From Pseudomonadota bacterium (GTDB lineage Bacteria > Pseudomonadota > Gammaproteobacteria > SZUA-229): a stretch of 7,547 bases of DNA. How positions within the stretch are numbered: the stretch's first letter is position 1; each line of letters starts with the position of its first letter. Made by a program: the position numbers and the translations under genes. This document shows, piece after piece, positions 6,091-7,547 of the stretch. The notes under the pieces are model-generated. The model worked only from the letters and a program-made list of their open reading frames with translations. It was not told the DNA's origin and did not search any database. Location of the stretch: NCBI GenBank assembly GCA_015222915.1, contig JADFWE010000033.1, positions 1-7,547 on the forward strand. Direction: 5' to 3'.

Positions 6091-6270
6091 AAAAACCAAA
6101 CAACACTTTAAACCCCAAACGAACATTCGGAGTGATATAACATTATATGAACCTGGATACCCGGAAGCAAATGATTAGATATTTTATAGACAGGCAAGGC
6201 AGCGTTTTTTTAGCTGCTACGTCTAGCTCATAACGGGTATCGGCGGAGGGTCTTAAAGAAAAAACAAGTT
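6091..6270. other. Gene-free leader region left of the inverted-repeat element
   Basis: Apart from the promoter at 6142-6170, the only structure seen is a short hairpin, GCAGC (6199-6203) with GCTGC (6213-6217), around a T-rich loop. No coding region or RNA gene is supported. Confidence 0.4.
6142..6170 (-). promoter_or_regulatory. Putative sigma70 promoter of the four-gene minus-strand unit
   Basis: On the minus strand TTGCTT (6165-6170) and a perfect TATAAT (6142-6147) are spaced by 17 nt. Transcription would start near 6135 and give a leader of about 57 nt before the M23 gene. Position, spacing and -10 match all agree, and the second half of the -35 is weak. Confidence 0.55.
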
Positions 6271-6299
6271 TTCTCGCAAAGGCGCAGAGAACGCAAAGA
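6271..6299 (+). repeat. Left arm of a 29-bp perfect inverted repeat
   Basis: Positions 6271-6299 (beginning TTCTCGCAAAGGCGCAGAGA) are the exact reverse complement of 6472-6500. The arms are separated by 172 nt. Similar GCAAAGGCGCAAAG-type sequences recur between genes in many bacterial genomes, as I recall. This is not verified here. Confidence 0.9.
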
Positions 6300-6319
6300 T
6301 AAAAACAATAATACTCGGG

Positions 6320-6452
6320 GTCATCCTGAGTGTAGCGAAGCGGAATCGATCGCTACATGGATGTAGCTTAGTAGAGCAATGCAAGGAGCAATTGCCGAAG
6401 AATCTTGATTCATCTGCGGGGATTAAGATCCTTCACTATCGTTCAGGATGAC
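6320..6452. repeat. Inner inverted repeat nested inside the 29-bp arms
   Basis: GTCATCCTGA at 6320-6329 is the reverse complement of TCAGGATGAC at 6443-6452. Pairing continues loosely inward: GTAGCGAAGCGG on the left and AAGATCCTTCACTATCG on the right are both variants of a GTCATCCTGAGCGAAGCGAAGGATC-like motif that I recall as a common intergenic repeat. The interior also holds the near-palindrome GCTACATGGATGTAGC (6352-6367). No open reading frame of note lies inside, so any mobility would be non-autonomous. Confidence 0.65.
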
Positions 6453-6471
6453 AACAACTAGCAAGGCTTTT

Positions 6472-6500
6472 TCTTTGCGTTCTCTGCGCCTTTGCGAGAA
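6472..6500 (-). repeat. Right arm of the 29-bp perfect inverted repeat
   Basis: The exact reverse complement of 6271-6299. It ends 18 nt before the stop codon end of the DUF6172 gene at 6519, so that gene's transcript would run straight into the element. A folding transcript could aid termination, though no T-run typical of an intrinsic terminator follows. Confidence 0.9.
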
Positions 6501-6518
6501 CAATATTTTCACAAAGAC

Positions 6519-6824
6519 TTAATCCTGCTCATCAACCTCCGGAATTTTTCTCCGTTTACACGCCTTTACCATCACTTCCAGGTAAAAACTTTCAAGGCCT
6601 TCTGCCTCAGCCCAGCTAATAGACTTATTGATCTCAGAGACGTGTATAACTTCACTGCTCGCCTCATCGGCACCGAACTTGCAGTCAAAATCCCAGTAAT
6701 CGGCATCATCCGGCAGTTGCCTCCTGCGCTCTCTTTTCATGTACTTTTTGACTTCATGTTTTATGGCATCGACCAGCCGTGGAAGTTTTAATTTTTCATG
6801 GCTTAACTTAAAGGTTTTTTTCAT
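6519..6824 (-). CDS. DUF6172 family protein
   Basis: A 101-residue, highly charged, probably cytoplasmic protein of unknown function. The N-terminus (MKKTFKLSHEKLKLPRLVDA, then KHEVKKYMKRERRRQLPDD), the DYWDFDCKFG block at about 42-51 and the VIHVSEINKSI block at about 59-69 match what I recall of the DUF6172 family, which occurs as a small single-domain protein in proteobacteria. The length is typical, and there is no signal peptide or membrane segment. The start at 6824 has only a weak GAG 6 nt upstream, but the conserved MKKTFKL beginning supports it. The gene appears to stand alone between the inverted-repeat element and the Ig-like gene. Confidence 0.82.
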   Translation of the reverse strand: MKKTFKLSHEKLKLPRLVDAIKHEVKKYMKRERRRQLPDDADYWDFDCKFGADEASSEVIHVSEINKSISWAEAEGLESFYLEVMVKACKRRKIPEVDEQD

Positions 6825-6904
6825 TTTTTTCTCAAGGCTGTGTGTATTTCTGTAAAACTTCTGAATTGTGATGCATTGCCAGGAACATTGCCCAGATACA
6901 CATA

Positions 6905-7547
6905 TTATGGGATTGTCATCTTGGCGATAAAGACCTGACTCTGGAACAATATCTGTAACTCAGCCTGGCCGAAAGATATTACATTATATTCGCCAGGCGA
7001 ACCTGTTATCCCGAGGAGAACGAGAGGACTGCGATTGTTGTAGACCACATTTGCATCGGTGGTAACATCCTCGCTGGTGCCATCTGAGTAATTAGCGGTA
7101 ACATTCAATACGATCGTCAAAGGCGAACTACTAAAGAAAACGAAGGCAACGTTATCTTCAAGCGTGAAGCCATTTGCTGTCACATCGAGGGATGTAACGG
7201 TCGTCTCTGTCACATTGATCGCAGTGTTGGCTCTCAAACAGTTCACATCTCCAGCCAGGCAGGTGACTGAAAAGCCCAGAACAACACCATCGATTATGTC
7301 ACTGTCTGAGATGGTCTCTATGATATTGCCACATGCGGATGTAACATTGGCAATCGTATTGGTCGTTTTGCCGGTAACATCCAGCCACTGACGGTCTGCT
7401 GAAAAAGCGATACTTGCGAAACTGCTGAAATCAATTCCCCACTTACTGTAAGCACTGATATTCTGATTATAATTTGTTCCATCAGAAGCCTGGTAATTAC
7501 CTACAGCTATTATCGAAACCACACCGTTTTCAGTGACATCAGCACTA
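6905..7547 (-). CDS. Ig-like (Big_2-type) repeat protein, C-terminal part, 5' end outside the window
   Basis: The reading frame is open to the right edge (codons encoding SADVTENG lie before the first GTG at 7522), so this is the 3' portion of a longer gene. The visible part has about 213 residues and two bacterial Ig-like segments: one near 7540-7390 (GNYQASDGTNYNQNISAYSKW) and one near 7130-7000 (TANYSDGTSEDVTTDANVVY). Both carry the xYSDGTxxDVT pattern common in Big_2 domains of surface or exported proteins. Between them is a Thr/Val-rich segment with three cysteines (SACGN, VTCLAGDVNC). The chain ends without a membrane anchor or sorting signal. A surface adhesin or envelope protein is likely, but the missing N-terminus would be needed to judge its export. 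Confidence 0.7.
   Translation of the reverse strand, partial: SADVTENGVVSIIAVGNYQASDGTNYNQNISAYSKWGIDFSSFASIAFSADRQWLDVTGKTTNTIANVTSACGNIIETISDSDIIDGVVLGFSVTCLAGDVNCLRANTAINVTETTVTSLDVTANGFTLEDNVAFVFFSSSPLTIVLNVTANYSDGTSEDVTTDANVVYNNRSPLVLLGITGSPGEYNVISFGQAELQILFQSQVFIAKMTIP

Noticed and set aside
6492..6791. A 99-codon + strand frame opposite the DUF6172 gene
   Set aside because: The minus-strand frame has family-level similarity. This one begins inside the inverted-repeat arm and shows no recognisable feature.

Overview
The window looks like chromosomal DNA of a gammaproteobacterium. The evidence is an RhlE-type DEAD-box RNA helicase, a type IV pilin-like protein, a DUF6172 protein and Sec-type signal peptides with Shine-Dalgarno starts. 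I cannot name a genus from the sequence alone.

Layout from left to right. Positions 1-475 hold no supported gene. They contain a long imperfect palindrome (225-336) bracketed by an exact 13-bp direct repeat, followed by a promoter-like TATAAT. The + strand then carries the RhlE-type helicase (476-1750) and a type IV pilin-like gene (1807-2316). The pilin converges on a minus-strand gene, and the gap between their stop codons is filled by about six degenerate 14-15 bp tandem repeats (2318-2398).

The minus strand from 6077 down to 2397 carries four genes that read as one transcription unit with a possible internal promoter. In transcription order they are: a peptidoglycan-binding plus M23 peptidase protein without a signal peptide; a signal-peptide-bearing, possibly lipid-anchored protein with one FG-GAP-like calcium motif; an alpha/beta serine hydrolase without a signal peptide; and a Sec-exported protein of unknown function whose start overlaps the hydrolase stop. 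The alternation of signal-less envelope-degrading enzyme and exported partner, twice in a row, resembles two type VI-style effector-immunity pairs. This is an inference: no VgrG, Hcp or PAAR gene is in the window and no database search was run.

Positions 6078-6518 hold the operon promoter and a nested inverted-repeat element of about 230 bp with 29-bp perfect outer arms. A DUF6172 gene (6519-6824, minus) follows. The right end is the 3' part of a protein with bacterial Ig-like repeats that runs off the window (6905-7547, minus).
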